NCBI RefSeq assembly: GCF_050003625.1
Contig: NC_134397.1
Span: 192,655,063-192,719,062, forward strand
Direction: 5' to 3'
DNA length: 64,000 nt
Source of the DNA: Haematobia irritans
Taxonomy: Eukaryota > Arthropoda > Insecta > Diptera > Muscidae
Below are positions 13,201 through 25,756 of this stretch, piece after piece. The notes below the pieces were generated by a model. That model was not told the DNA's origin, searched no databases, and saw only the letters and a list, made by a program, of their open reading frames with translations. The position numbers and the translations under genes are program-made. Position 1 is the first letter of the stretch, and every line of letters starts with the position of its first letter.

Positions 13201-16200
13201 AAGTTTTTCATATAAAAACTTCAATTTTTTTAGGTTTTGGGTGGATTTTTAAATATTTTGGGGGTGGTCACGAATTAAAGTCCTTTTCGCTCTAGGACGC
13301 TTAGTTTAGGAGATATGGGCAAAAGAAGTTTTTCATATAAAAATTTCAATTTTTTTAGGTTTTGGGTGGATTTTTAAATTTTTTGGGGGTGGTCACGAAT
13401 TAAAATCCTTTTCGCTCTAGGACGCTTAGTTTAGGAGATATGGGCAAAAGAAGTTTTTCATATAAAAATTTCAATTTTTTTAGGTTTTTGGGTGGATTTT
13501 TCAATTTTTTTGGGGGTGGTCACGAATTAAAGTCCTTTTCGCTCTAGGACGCTTAGTTTAGGAGATATGGGCAAAAGAAGTTTTTCATATAAAAACTTCA
13601 ATTTTTTTAGGTTTTGGGTGGATTTTTAAATATTTTGGGGGTGGTCACGAATTAAAGTCCTTTTCGCTCTAGGACGCTTAGTTTAGGAGATATGGGCAAA
13701 AGACGTTTTTCATATAAAAATTTCAATTTTTTTAGGTTTTGGGTGGATTTTTAAATTTTTTGGGGGTGGTCACGAATTAAAATCCTTTTCGCTCTAGGAC
13801 GCATATTTAAGGAGATATGGGCAAAAGAAGTTTTTCATATAAAAATTTCAAGTTTTTTAGGTTTTGGGTGGATTTTTCAATTTTTGGGGGGTGGTCACGA
13901 ATTAAAGTCCTTTTCGCTCTAGGACGCATATTTAAGGAGATATGGGCAAAATAAGTTTTTCATATAAAAATTTCAATTTTGTTAGGTTTTGGGTGGATTT
14001 TTCAATTTTTTCGGGCTGGTCACGAATTAAAACCCTTTTCGCTCTAGGACGCTTAGTTTAGGAGATATGGGCAAAAGAAGTTTTTCATATAAAAATTTCA
14101 ATTTTTTTTGGTTTTGGGTGGATTTTTCAATTTTTTGGGGGTGGTCATGAATTGAAGTCCTTTTCGCTCTAGGACGCATATTTAAGGAGATATGGGCAAA
14201 GGAAGTTTTTCATATAAAAATTTCACTTTTTAGGTTTTGGGAGGATTTTTCAATTATTTGGGGGTGGTCACGAATTAAAGTCCTTTTCGCTCTAGGACGC
14301 ATATTTAAGGAGATATGGGCAAAAGAAGTTTTTCATATAAAAATTTCAATTTTTTTAGGTTTTGGGTGGATTTTTCAATTTTTTGGGGGTGGTCACGAAT
14401 TAAAGTCCTTTTCGCTCTAGGACGCTTAGTTTAGGAGATACGGGCAAAAGAAGTTTTTCATATAAAAATTTCAATTTTTTTAGGTTTTGGGTGGATTTTT
14501 CAATTTTTTGGGGGTGGTCACGAATTAAAGTCCTTTTCGCTCTAGGACGCATATTTAAGGAGATATGGGCAAAAGAAGTTTTTCATATAAAAATTTCAAT
14601 TTTTTTAGGTTTTTGTTTGAATTTTTCAATTTTTTTGGGGGTGGTCACGAATTAAAGTCCTTTTCGCTCTAGGACGCATATTTAAGGAGATATGGGCAAA
14701 AGAAGTTTTTCATATAAAAATTTCAATTTTTTTAGGTTTTGGGAGGATTTTTAAATTTTTTGGGGCTGGTCACGATTTAAAGCCCTTTTCGCTCTAGGAC
14801 GCATATTTAAGGAGATATGGGCAAAAGAAGTTTTTCATATAAAAATTTCAATTTTTTTAGGTTTTGGGTGGATTTTTCAATTTTTTGGGGTGGTCACGAA
14901 TTAAAGTCCTTTTCGCTCTAGGACGCTTAGTTTATGAGATATGGGCAAAAGAAGTTTTTCATATAAAAATTTCAATTTTTTTAGGTTTTGGGTGGATTTT
15001 TAAATTTTTGCGGGTGGTCACGAATTAAAGTCCTTTTCCCTCTAGGACGCATATTTAAAGATATATGGGCAAAAGAAGGTTTTCATATAAAAATTTAAAT
15101 TTTTTTAGGTTTTGGGTGGATTTTTCAAGTTTTTGGGGGTGGTCACGAATTAAAGTCCTTTTCGCTCTAGGACGCTTAGTTTAGGAGATATGGGCAAAAG
15201 AAGTTTTTCATATAAAAATTTCAATTTTTTAGGTTTTGGGTGGTTTTTTCAATTTTTTGTGGGTGATCACGAATTACAGTCCTTTTCGCTTTAGGACGCA
15301 TATTTAAGGAGATATGGGCAAAAGAAGTTTTTCATATAAAAATTTCAATTTTTTTAGGTTTTGGGTGGATTTTTCAATTTTTTTGTGGTTGTCACGAATT
15401 AAAGTCCTTTTCGCTCTAGGACGCATATTTAAGGAGATATAGGCAAAAGAAGTTTTTCATATAAAAATTTCAATTTTTTTAGGTTTTGGGTGGATTTTTA
15501 AATTTTTGCGGGTGGTCACGAATTAAAGTACTTTTCGCTCTAGGACGCATATTTAAGGAGATATGGGCAAAAGAAGTTTTTCATATAAAAATTTTAATTT
15601 TTTAGGTTTTGGGTGGATTTTTCAATTTTTTGGGGGTGGTCACGAATTAAAGTCCTTTTCGCTCTAGGACGCATATTTAAGGAGATATGGGCAAAATAAG
15701 TTTTTCATATAAAAATTTTATTTTTTTGGGTTTTGGGTGGATTTTTCAATTTTATGGTTTTGGGTGGATTTTTCAATTTTTTGGGGGTGGTCACGAATTA
15801 AAGTCCTTTTCGCTCTAGGACGCATATTTAAGGAGATATGGGCAAAAGAAGTTTTTCATATAAAAATTTCAATTTTTTTAGGTTTTGGGTGGATTTTTCA
15901 ATTTTTTGGGGGTGGTCACGAATTAAAGTCCTTTTCGCTCTAGGACGCTTAGTTTAGGAGATACGGTCAAAAGAAGTTTTTCATATAAAAATTTCAATTT
16001 TTTTAGGTTTTGGGTGGATTTTTCAATTTTTTGGGGGTGGTCACGAATTAAAGTCCTTTTCGCTCTAGGACGCATATTTAAGGAGATATGGGCAAAAGAA
16101 GTTTTTCATATAAAAATTTCAATTTTTTTAGGTTTTTGTTTGAATTTTTCAATTTTTTTGGGGGTGGTCACGAATTAAAGTCCTTTTCGCTCTAGGACGC

Positions 16201-19041
16201 ATATTTAAGGAGATATGGGCAAAAGAAGTTTTTCATATAAAAATTTCAATTTTTTTAGGTTTTGGGAGGATTTTTAAATTTTTTGGGGCTGGTCACGATT
16301 TAAAGCCCTTTTCGCTCTAGGACGCATATTTAAGGAGATATGGGCAAAAGAAGTTTTTCATATAAAAATTTCAATTTTTTTAGGTTTTGGGTGGATTTTT
16401 CAATTTTTTGGGGTGGTCACGAATTAAAGTCCTTTTCGCTCTAGGACGCTTAGTTTATGAGATATGGGCAAAAGAAGTTTTTCATATAAAAATTTCAATT
16501 TTTTTAGGTTTTGGGTGGATTTTTAAATTTTTGCGGGTGGTCACGAATTAAAGTCCTTTTCGCTCTAGGACGCATATTTAAGGATATATGGGCAAAAGAA
16601 GGTTTTCATATAAAAATTTCAATTTTTTTAGGTTTTGGGAGGATTTTTAAATTTTTTGGGGCTGGTCACGATTTAAAGCCCTTTTCGCTCTAGGACGCAT
16701 ATTTAAGGAGATATGGGCAAAAGAAGTTTTTCATATAAAAATTTCAATTTTTTTAGGTTTTGGGAGGATTTTTAAATTTTTTGGGGCTGGTCACGATTTA
16801 AAGCCCTTTTCGCTCTAGGACGCATATTTAAGGAGATATGGGCAAAAGAAGTTTTTCATATAAAAATTTCAATTTTTTTTAGGTTTTGGGTGGATTTTTC
16901 AAGTTTTTGGGGGTGGTCACGAATTAAAGTCCTTTTCGCTCTAGGACGCTTAGTTTAGGAGATATGGGCAAAAGAAGTTTTTCATATAAAAATTTCAATT
17001 TTTTAGGTTTTGGGTGGTTTTTTCAATTTTTTGTGGGTGATCACGAATTACAGTCCTTTTCGCTTTAGGACGCATATTTAAGGAGATATGGGCAAAAGAA
17101 GTTTTTCATATAAAAATTTCAATTTTTTTAGGTTTTGGGTGGATTTTTCAATTTTTTTGTGGTTGTCACGAATTAAAGTCCTTTTCGCTCTAGGACGCAT
17201 ATTTAAGGAGATATAGGCAAAAGAAGTTTTTCATATAAAAATTTCAATTTTTTTAGGTTTTGGGTGGATTTTTAAATTTTTGCGGGTGGTCACGAATTAA
17301 AGTACTTTTCGCTCTAGGACGCATATTTAAGGAGATATGGGCAAAAGAAGTTTTTCATATAAAAATTTTAATTTTTTAGGTTTTGGGTGGATTTTTCAAT
17401 TTTTTGGGGGTGGTCACGAATTAAAGTCCTTTTCGCTCTAGGACGCATATTTAAGGAGATATGGGCAAAATAAGTTTTTCATATAAAAATTTTATTTTTT
17501 TAGGTTTTGGGTGGATTTTTCAATTTTATGGTTTTGGGTGGATTTTTCAATTTTTTGGGGGTGGTCACGAATTAAAGTCCTTTTCGCTCTAGGACGCTTA
17601 GTTTAGGAGATATGGGCAGAAGAAGTTTTTCATATAAAAATTTCAATTTTTTTAGGTTTTGAGTGGATTTTTCAATTTTTTGGGGGTGGTTACGAATAAA
17701 GTCCTTTTCGCTCTAGGACGCATATGTAAGGAGATATGGGCAAAATAAGTTTTTCATATAAAAATTTCAATTTTTTTAGGTTTTGGGTGGAGTTTTCAAT
17801 TTTTTGGGGGTGGTCACGAATTAAAGTCCTTTTCGCTCTAGGACGCATATTTAAGGAGATATGGGCAAAATAAGTTTTTCATATAAAAATTTTATTTTTT
17901 TAGGTTTTGGGTGGATTTTTCAATTTTTTGGGGGTGGTCACGAATTAAAGTCCTTTTCGCTCTAGGACGCATATTTAAGGAGATATGGGCAAAATAAGTT
18001 TTTCATATAAAAATTTTATTTTTTTAGGTTTTGGGTGGATTTTTCAATTTTATGGTTTTGGGTGGATTTTTCAATTTTTTGGGGGTGGTCACGAATTAAA
18101 GTCCTTTTCGCTCTAGGACGCTTAGTTTAGGAGATATGGGCAAAAGAAGTTTTTCATATAAAAATTTCAATTTTTTTAGGTTTTGGGTGGATTTTTCAAT
18201 TTTTTGGGGGTGGTCACGAATTAAAGTCCTTTTCGCTCTAGGGCAAAAGAAGTTTTTCATATAAAAATTTCAATTTTTTTAGGTTTTGGGTGGATTTTTC
18301 AATTTTTTGGGGGTGGTCACGAATTAAAGTCCTTTTCGCTCTAGGACGCATATTCAAGGAGATATGGGCAAAATAAGTTTTTCATATAAAAATCTTATTT
18401 TTTTAGGTTTTGGGTGGATTTTTCAATTTTTTGGGGGGGTCACGAATTAAAGTCCTTTTCGCTCTAGGACGCATATTTAAGGAGATATGGGCAAAAGAAG
18501 TTTTTCATATAAAAATTTCAATTTTTTTAGGTTTTGGGTGGATTTTTCAATTTTTTGGGGGTGGTTACGAATAAAGTCCTTTTCGCTCTAGGACGCTTAG
18601 TTTAGGAGATATGGGCAAAAGAAGTTTTTCATATAAAAATTTCATTTTTTTTTAGGTTTTGGATGGATTTTCAATTTTTTGGGGGTGGTCACGAATTAAA
18701 GTCCTTTTCGCTCTAGGACGCTTAGTTTATGAGGTACAGGCAAAAGAAGTTTTTCATATAAAAATTTCAATTTTTTAGGTTTTGGGTGGTTTTTTCAATT
18801 TTTTTGGGGGTGGTCACGAATTAAAGTCCTTTTCGCTCTACGCATATTTAAGGAGATATGGGCAAAAGAAGTTTTTCATATAAAAATTTCAATTTTTTTA
18901 GGTTTTGGGTAGATTTTTAAATTTTTTGGGGGTGGTCACGAATTAAAGTCCTTTTCGCTCTAGGACGCATATTTAAGGAGATATGGGCAAAAGAAGTTTT
19001 TCATATAAAAATTTCAATTTTTTTAGGTTTTGGGTGGATTT
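10250..19041 (+). repeat. 125-bp satellite array, block 2
   Basis: This continues block 1 in the same orientation but with more sequence variants, such as GGGCTGGTCACG monomers, AGGATTTTTAAA forms, and deletions near 12030, 12230 and 18240. A block of about 1.2 kb starting near 14600 (marked by a GTTTTTGTTTGAATTTTTC monomer) recurs from near 16125 with about two extra monomers, and a partial-monomer junction (CAATTTTATGGTTTTGGGTG) occurs three times near 15750, 17525 and 18050. The array stops inside GGGTGGATTTTTC, where it passes directly into the 29-bp repeat. Confidence 0.96.
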
Positions 19042-19421
19042 TTCTATAGAAATAAAATTTTGACAAAAATTTCGATAGAAATAAAATTTTAGCAAAATGT
19101 TATATAGAAATAAAATGTTGACAAAATTTTCTATAGAAATAAATTTTTGACAAACATTTTATATAGAAATAAAATTTTGACAAAATTTTCTATAGAAATA
19201 AAATTTTGACGAAATTTTCTATAGAAATAAAATTTTGACAAAATTTTCTATAGAAATAAAATGTTGGTTAAAGATTCTGTAGAAATAAAATTTTTAGAAA
19301 ATTTTATATAGAAATAACATTTTCACAAAATTTTCTACAGATATAAAATTTTGACGAAATTATCTATAGAAATAATATTTTGACAAAATTTTCTATAGAA
19401 ATAAAATTTTTCAAAATAAAT
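19042..19421 (+). repeat. 29-bp AT-rich tandem repeat (array 1)
   Basis: About 13 imperfect units of 29-31 bp. Each contains TTTCTATAGAAA, a perfect 12-bp palindrome, followed by TAAAATTTTGACAAAA. It abuts the satellite through a shared ATTTTTC. The same unit makes up every other AT-rich array in the window, in either orientation. Confidence 0.95.
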
Positions 19422-21597
19422 TTCTTTGTTCGATAGTTTTCTTGATTATTTTGGGCTCGAATGGCAACCGTGATGCGTCTCTGCAACCAAGGGCCACATG
19501 ACACACATCAATTTTTGCTTGCTCTTCAAAACTTTCCCGACTCAACACCAGATCTCCCATCTTAGTCTCAGAGTTCCTTGATCTGGATACAAGCCGACGT
19601 TCCAAAGAGCAAAACCAAAATGGATGAAATCCCAAAAAAATTGTACAACAACAAGGGATGGGTTCAATCCCACCCATCATTTATATGCAAGGCGGACATG
19701 CTAATCATTGCATCAATGCGGTATTATATTTTTGTTTATTTTATTTGGTCATCAATTCATTATATCTACATTATTATTTTTGCATAGACAACAAATTAGT
19801 AAAACAATTACTTTTAGTTATTCCGAGGTAATTGAGGAACCTTCCTAGAAATTGTTATCCATCTAATGCAACAACCATGAAAAAATAATTGGCCCACAAT
19901 GATTTCATTGTTAATATTTAAATGATGTCAAAGCAACAACGTCTAAGAATAGCATGGAAACAAGAATATCCTAAGTCATCAAAAAATCCATGGCCAAGAT
20001 GACAAAGAACAAAAAAATGCAACAACAACAAAACACACTCGGCAAGGACTAAAACAAAATTTTTGTATTCTTGAATGGTCTAGACACTTTCAGTTCAGTG
20101 GTATTTACCCTGGGATCTGCAAGGCAAAAGATATAACAAGGTAATTATTTTCTCAGCACAGGATGTGTCAGGATATGGTGTCTCGTTTCGTGAGAAACAA
20201 CCATAAGATATCCTACCAGGATAAACGGGCATAAGGTAACTATGGAATGTTCCAAAACGGTTTCATTTTTAATGATTCCTTATCCTGAACATCCTATCTG
20301 CTATGCTCGCCTCTCAGGGGATTTGGAGGACTCAATGCTTTGACTTCTATATACATATAAACCAACTAGCATGTGTCCTTTTTGAAATTGGTAAGCAAAG
20401 CTCACTATTCCACTCTCACACACACACTCGCAAACACCTATACACGCTACTCTTAGGCCAAGCTCTAGTTAGAGTAAAAGCCTCAAGGATAAACATGAAA
20501 TTGTCTTTGTGTGAATATGAAAATCTAGCAAAGATGGTGTTGTTGTTATTATTTTTTTTCTCTGTCTCTCGTATACGCTCTCTTGTGCCACTCAACACCA
20601 TCCGTAGCACGTTCGAATTAATATGGATGAGTGTGGGTACGAATATAGATTTGAGAGTGTTCATGTGTGTGTTTGTGTGAGTTAGTGAAACTATAACATG
20701 TGTCCTATGAAACGAAGTCAGCATCAACCTTTTTCCGGTGCTATCATAAGGTAGCTAAGGGTGTTCGACAAAACCTGAATCTCTGTGAACATCTCTCCCT
20801 AACTGGCTGGATGGCTGCATGTTCTTGTTATGGAGCATCGTTGACTGGGATCCAGTAAACGTTGACTTGTTAAGGCAAGAGGAAAAATCATTTAAAATCT
20901 TTTTTTTTCCGCAAGGATTTTTTTGTTTTTGCGTCCCGTATAGTTTATAACTAATTGCGTTGGCTTATGCCTTTTCGGCTGTTGATAGGCCAGAGCTTAA
21001 AAGTTTGCATTTTTTCCTTCGCAGTTTTTACACTGAACACTTCTCTGACAACTTCTCCAAATAATTACTTGGCCATATGCTGGTGATAGTGGTGGTGCCT
21101 GGTAGTGCAGGGAACTCAAGTGATATATTGCCGAGAAAAATAATTATCGCCTTAGGAGCGGCAATTTTGAAATTGAATAAAGCTGGATTTTTAGTTAATC
21201 GTCGGAAAAGGTAGAAAGGGATGCTCATGCGTATGTATATGTATGGAGGTTGTATGAATAAATTGCAATTTTTAATTTTCACTTAACGAAAAACTAGCTG
21301 GTAATAAAAATGGATTTAATTTTAATCTTAAATGACTTTATGCCCAAAATATTTCGTAGTAATATCACAAATTGCTATTTTAGGTTAGCATACGACATGT
21401 GGCTGTCATTTCTTATGGACACCCAGCAAAAGCTAATATAACCAAATAATTTTGGAATTAGAAATGCGAAAATGCATTGAAATATGTTTGGCTTCAATCA
21501 AGACATTAACTAGTCTAAATCAATGTTGTTTTTGTAGATTTTTTTTTGTAGATTTTGCAAAATATTCCTCCCTCAATAAAGGGGTGCTTCTCAAGTT
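19422..21597. other. Non-coding intergenic stretch
   Basis: Apart from the SINE fragment listed separately, I see no gene. Near 19463 is TGGCAACCGTGAT, a motif that recurs at the ends of several repeats here. Near 20415 and 20665 are short CA/GT-rich runs. The longest open frames (for example 20303-20680) have no recognisable domain and low-complexity content. A segment at 20480-20526 resembles 38894-38939 in an intron of the IR gene. Confidence 0.6.
19645..19725 (-). mobile_element. SINE fragment (tRNA-like head only)
   Basis: Read on the minus strand this gives ATGCAATGATTAGCATGTCC, then GCCTTGCAT and a B-box-like GGGATTGAACCC, matching the tRNA-related head of the SINE at 52077-52420. The body after the B box is not recognisable. 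This is a degraded or truncated copy. Confidence 0.65.
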
Positions 21598-23218
21598 TTT
21601 AATAGAAATAATATTTTGACAAAATTTTCTTCAGAAATAAAATTTTGACAAAATCTTCTATAGAAATAAAATTTTGAACAAATTTACGGATATAAAATTT
21701 TGTCAAAATTTTATAAAAAAAAATCCAGTTTTGACTAAATTTTCTATGGAAATAAAATTTTGACAAAATTTTCTATATAAAAAAAATTGAAAAAATTCTA
21801 TAGAAATAAAATTTTGAAAAAACGTACTACGAATATAAAATTTAGACAAAACTGATAATGAGAGACTAATAAATAAGCCATGATATCATTTCATGTACTA
21901 GAGTACGCTATGTGTATTTCGTACAAACAAAGAGTGTCGAATGCGCATCACTATGAAAAATAAATTTTTACACAATTGTCTATGGAAATAAAATTTTGAG
22001 GAAATTTTGTATGGAAATAAAATTTTGAGGAAATTTTGTATGGAAATAAAATTTTGAGGAAATTTTGTATGGAAATAAAATTTTGACAATATTTTTTATA
22101 GAAATAGAATTTTGACAAAAATTTTCTATAGAAATAAAATTTTGACAAAAATTTCTAGAGAAAAAAAATTAAAAAAAAATACTATGTATAAAATTTTGTC
22201 AAAATTATAGAAATAGAAATAAAATTTTGACAAAAATTTCTATATAAATAAAATTTTGACAAAATTTTCAATATAAATAAAATTTTGACAAAATTTTCTA
22301 CACAAATAAAATTTTGAAAGAATATTTTCTACAGAAATAAAACTTTGATAAAATTATCTATAGAAATAAAATTTTGACAAAATTTCCCATAGAAATAAAA
22401 TGTTGACTAAATTTTCTAAATTTTTTTTTAGAAATAAAATTTTGACTAAATTTTCTATAGAATTAAAATTTTTAACAAATTTACTATGGATATAAAATTT
22501 TGACAAAACTTTATTAAATATACACTTTTGGCAAAATTTTCTACAGAAATCCAATTTTGACAAAATTTTCTATGGAAATAAAATTTTGACAAAATTTTAC
22601 AAAAAATAGTGAAAAAATTTCTATAGAAATAAAATTTTGAAAAAACGTACTATGGGTATAAAATTTAGACATAACTGTTAATGAGAGACTAATACATAAG
22701 CCGTGATATCATTCCATGTACTAGAGTACGCAATGTATACTTCGTACAAACAAACAGTGTTGAATGCGCATCACTATGAAAAATTAATTTTAATACAATT
22801 GTCTATGGAAATAAAATTTTGAGGAAATTTTCTTTAGAAATAAAATTTTAAGGAAATTTTCTATGGAAATAAAATTTTGACAAAGTTTTCTATAGAAATA
22901 GAATTTTGACAAAGATTTGTATAGAAATAAAATTTTGACAACATTTTCTATAAAAATAAAATTTTGACAAAATTTTCTATAGAAATAAAATTTTGAAAAA
23001 TTTCTATAAAAACAAAATTTTGAAAAAAAATCTTCTATAAAAATAAAATTTTGAAAAAATTTTCTATAAAAATAAAATTTTGACAATAATTTCTATAGAA
23101 ATAAAATTTTGACAAAAGTTACTTTAGAAATGAAATTTTGACAAAGTTTTCCATAGAAATAAAATTTTGTAAAAAATTTACTATATATAAATTGTTGACA
23201 AAATTGTCTATAAAAATA
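21598..23218 (+). repeat. 29-bp AT-rich tandem repeat (array 2) with duplicated spacer
   Basis: Many degenerate units of the TTTCTATAGAAA / TAAAATTTTGACAAAA repeat. Two non-repeat spacers (about 21856-21958 and 22666-22788) are near copies of each other, both carrying GAGAGACTAAT, GATATCATT and GTACTAGAGTACG. The spacer and its flanking units were therefore duplicated together about 820 bp apart. Reverse-strand open frames rich in Phe, Lys and Asn are by-products of the repeat. Confidence 0.93.
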
Positions 23219-23772
23219 TTTTTATACCCCAAAACCACATAGTGGTCAGGGTATAATAACTTTGATATGCCAAAAAATGTTCCTACCAGAAATATTGATT
23301 TAAGACCCCATAAAATATATACCGATCGACTCAGAATCACCTCCTGAGTTAATCTAACGCTTGATGGGCACAAGGACGAACACTATTGAATTTGGAAGAA
23401 ATCGAACCAAATTTAGATATAGCTCCCATATATATGGATCGCCCGATTTCAACAAATTGGATCACATTGCATTTTGTTTTTTCTAACCGATCATCGTCAA
23501 ATTTGGCACAAGATAATCTTTTTAGCATCCCTCAATTCTGCAAAATTTCATCGAAATCGGTTCAGATTTAGATATAGCTCCCGATTTTGCCAAATTTGGC
23601 CGTAAAACCCTTATTTATTAATCGATCGAACTTTGAGTTCCTAAATGTTGTTTTCTATAGCACTAATTGTATGTGCAAAAATTCATCGAAATCGGTTCAG
23701 ATTTAGATATAGCTCCCATATATATGTATCGCCGGATTTTAAAAAATTTTCGCTTAAACCTTATTTTTGATC
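23219..23772 (-). mobile_element. DINE-1/mini-me-like element, type 1, partial
   Basis: This lies on the reverse strand. It begins at the element's 3' hairpin (TATACCCC, then CCACATAGTGG, then GGGTATAA) and runs through degraded copies of the internal module marked by AGATATAGCTCCCATATATA. The GTCY run and the 5' end are missing. Confidence 0.7.
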
Positions 23773-23788
23773 ATACACGCAAAGAAAA

Positions 23789-25303
23789 ACAAGTAAGGAA
23801 AGTCTAAAGTCGGGCGGGGCCGACTATATTATACCCTGCACCACTCTGTAGATCTAAATTTTCGATACCATATCACATCCGTCAAATGTGTTGGGGGCTA
23901 TATATAAAGGTTTGTCCCAAATACATACATTTACGTATCACTCGATCTGGACAGAATTTGATAGACTTCTACAAAATTTATAGACTCAAAATTTAAGTCT
24001 GCTAATGCACTAGGATGGAACACAATGTTAGTAAAAAAAATATGGGAAACATTTAAATCTGAAGCAATTTTAAGGAAACTTCGCAAAAATTTATTTATGA
24101 TTTATCACTCAATATATATGTATTAGAAGTTTAGGAAAATTAGAGTCATTTTTACAACTTTTCGACTAAGAAGTGGCGATTTTACAAGGAAAATATTGGT
24201 ATTTTGACCATTTTTGTCGAAATCAGAAAAACATATATATGGGAGCTATATCTAAATCAGAACCGATTCCAACCAAATTTGGCACGCATAGCAACAATGC
24301 TAATTCTACTCCCTGTGCAAAATTTCAACAAAATCGGAATTAAAAATTGGCCTCTGTGGTCATATGAGTGTAAATCGGGCGAAAGCTATATATGGGAGCT
24401 ATATCTAAATCTGAACCGATTTCAACCAAATTTGGCACGCATAGCAACAATGCTAATTCCACTCCCTGTGCAAAATTTCAACTAAATCGGAGTTAAAAAT
24501 TGGCCTCTGTGGTCATATGAGTGTAAATTGGGCGAAAACTATATATGGGAGCTATATCTAAATCTGAACCGATTTCAACCAAATTTGGCACGCATAACTA
24601 CAATGCTAATTCTACTCCCTGTGCAAAATTTCAACCAAATTGGAATAAAACTCTGGCTTCTGGGACCGTATTTGTCCATATCGGGCGAAAGCTATATATG
24701 GGAGCTATATCTAAATCTGAACCGATTTCAACTAAATTTGGCACGCATAGCTACAATGCTAATTCTACTCCCTGTGCAAAATTTCAACCAAATTGGAGTA
24801 AAACTCTGGCTTCTGGGACCGTATTAGTCCATATCGGGCAAAAGATATATATGGGAGCTATATCTAAATCTGAACCGATTTCAATAAAATTGTGCACATT
24901 TGACTATACTACCAATTGTACTCCTAGTGCAAAATTTCAACCAAATTGGGGTAATACTCAGGCTTCTAGGGCCGTATAAGTGCATATCGGGCGAAAGATA
25001 TATATGGGAGCTATATCTAAATCTGAACCGATTTCTTCCAAACTCAATAGGGTTCTATTTTAACCCAAAACACATACTTATGCCAAATTCGAAGTCGATT
25101 GGGCTTAAATTACTACTTAATCCCTTGGTTACAAAAATGTGTTCACGAACAGACGGACAGACGGACATGGCTATATCGACTCAGGAGCCCACCCTAAGCA
25201 TTTTTGTCAAAGACACCATGTGTCTATCTCGTCTCCTTCTGGGTGTTGCAAACATATGCACTAACTTATAATACCCTGTTCCACAGTGTGACGCTGGGTA
25301 TAA
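23789..25303 (+). mobile_element. DINE-1/mini-me-like element, type 1, near complete
   Basis: The 5' end reads AACAAGTAAGGAAAGTC, then the hairpin AGTCGGGCGGGGCCGACT and TATTATACCCTG. At least five diverged internal modules follow, each with TATATATGGGAGCTATATCT, CTGAACCGATT and CCCTGTGCAAAATTTCA. Next come a GTCY-type run (CAGACGGACAGACGGACA, near 25149), ATCGACTC, and a 3' hairpin (ATACCCTGTTCCAC, then GGGTATAA). This architecture is that described for mini-me/DINE-1 non-autonomous Helentron-like elements; the family assignment is from architecture only. Confidence 0.85.
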
Positions 25304-25579
25304 AAACGTGTACCGAAAACGTTTTTCTTTTGTTAGAGTTTTTTGAATTGCTTCGAAAAGTATACACTTTTATCACCAAAAAAATTCGTTTGTTACAAAA
25401 TGTTAATTTTTTTTTAATAAAAAAGTTTTTTTTGAACCAACGATACAGTCCATTTCTTTTATATCAAACACATTTTACAGTTCATAGTAAAGATTTAATG
25501 TAGTAGAATGTAATGTTGAACATTTTTTCGGAATCTTCCGACCATATCTGGAATATATGTAAAAAAAAACTTTGGTCGA
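25304..25579. other. Left inner arm of the fold-back element, non-coding
   Basis: AT-rich sequence between the DINE-1-like insertion and the first tRNA-like module. It contains part of the inverted repeat of the fold-back element and no supportable gene. Confidence 0.5.
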
Positions 25580-25662
25580 AGCAGGGATCGAACCCACGAC
25601 CTTTGGCATGCAAGTCAGACGTAGCAACCACTGCTCCATGGTGCCCAACTAAATGTATTTTT
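25580..25662 (-). mobile_element. tRNA-like SINE module, reverse
   Basis: On the minus strand it reads GGGCACCATGGAGCAGTGG (A-box region) and, about 35 bp further, GGTCGTGGGTTCGATCCC (B box) and CTGCTTCGACC. Both internal Pol III promoter boxes are near consensus. Complete tRNA pairing and a recognisable anticodon arm are not evident, and an AT-rich tail follows, so this is a tRNA-derived SINE head rather than a working tRNA gene. It points away from the module at 25757. Confidence 0.75.
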
Positions 25663-25756
25663 CTGTGAAATAAACTTTGTTTAATCGGCTCGTGGACGCC
25701 GCAAGCTATGCTATATAAATATAACTTATAGGGGTAATTGTCTATAGATGACAATA

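Noticed and set aside
20303..20680. 125-codon forward open frame with hydrophobic stretch
   Set aside because: No domain, low-complexity His/Thr and Leu/Phe runs from CA/GT repeats, and an overlapping reverse frame of similar length.
21898..23373. Reverse open frames rich in KFYFYRKF/QNFISIENF
   Set aside because: They are products of the 29-bp AT-rich repeat read in one frame; the same pattern arises from every such array in the window.
24204..25271. Forward open frames with repeated YIWELYLNLNRF
   Set aside because: They are readings through successive modules of a DINE-1-like element.
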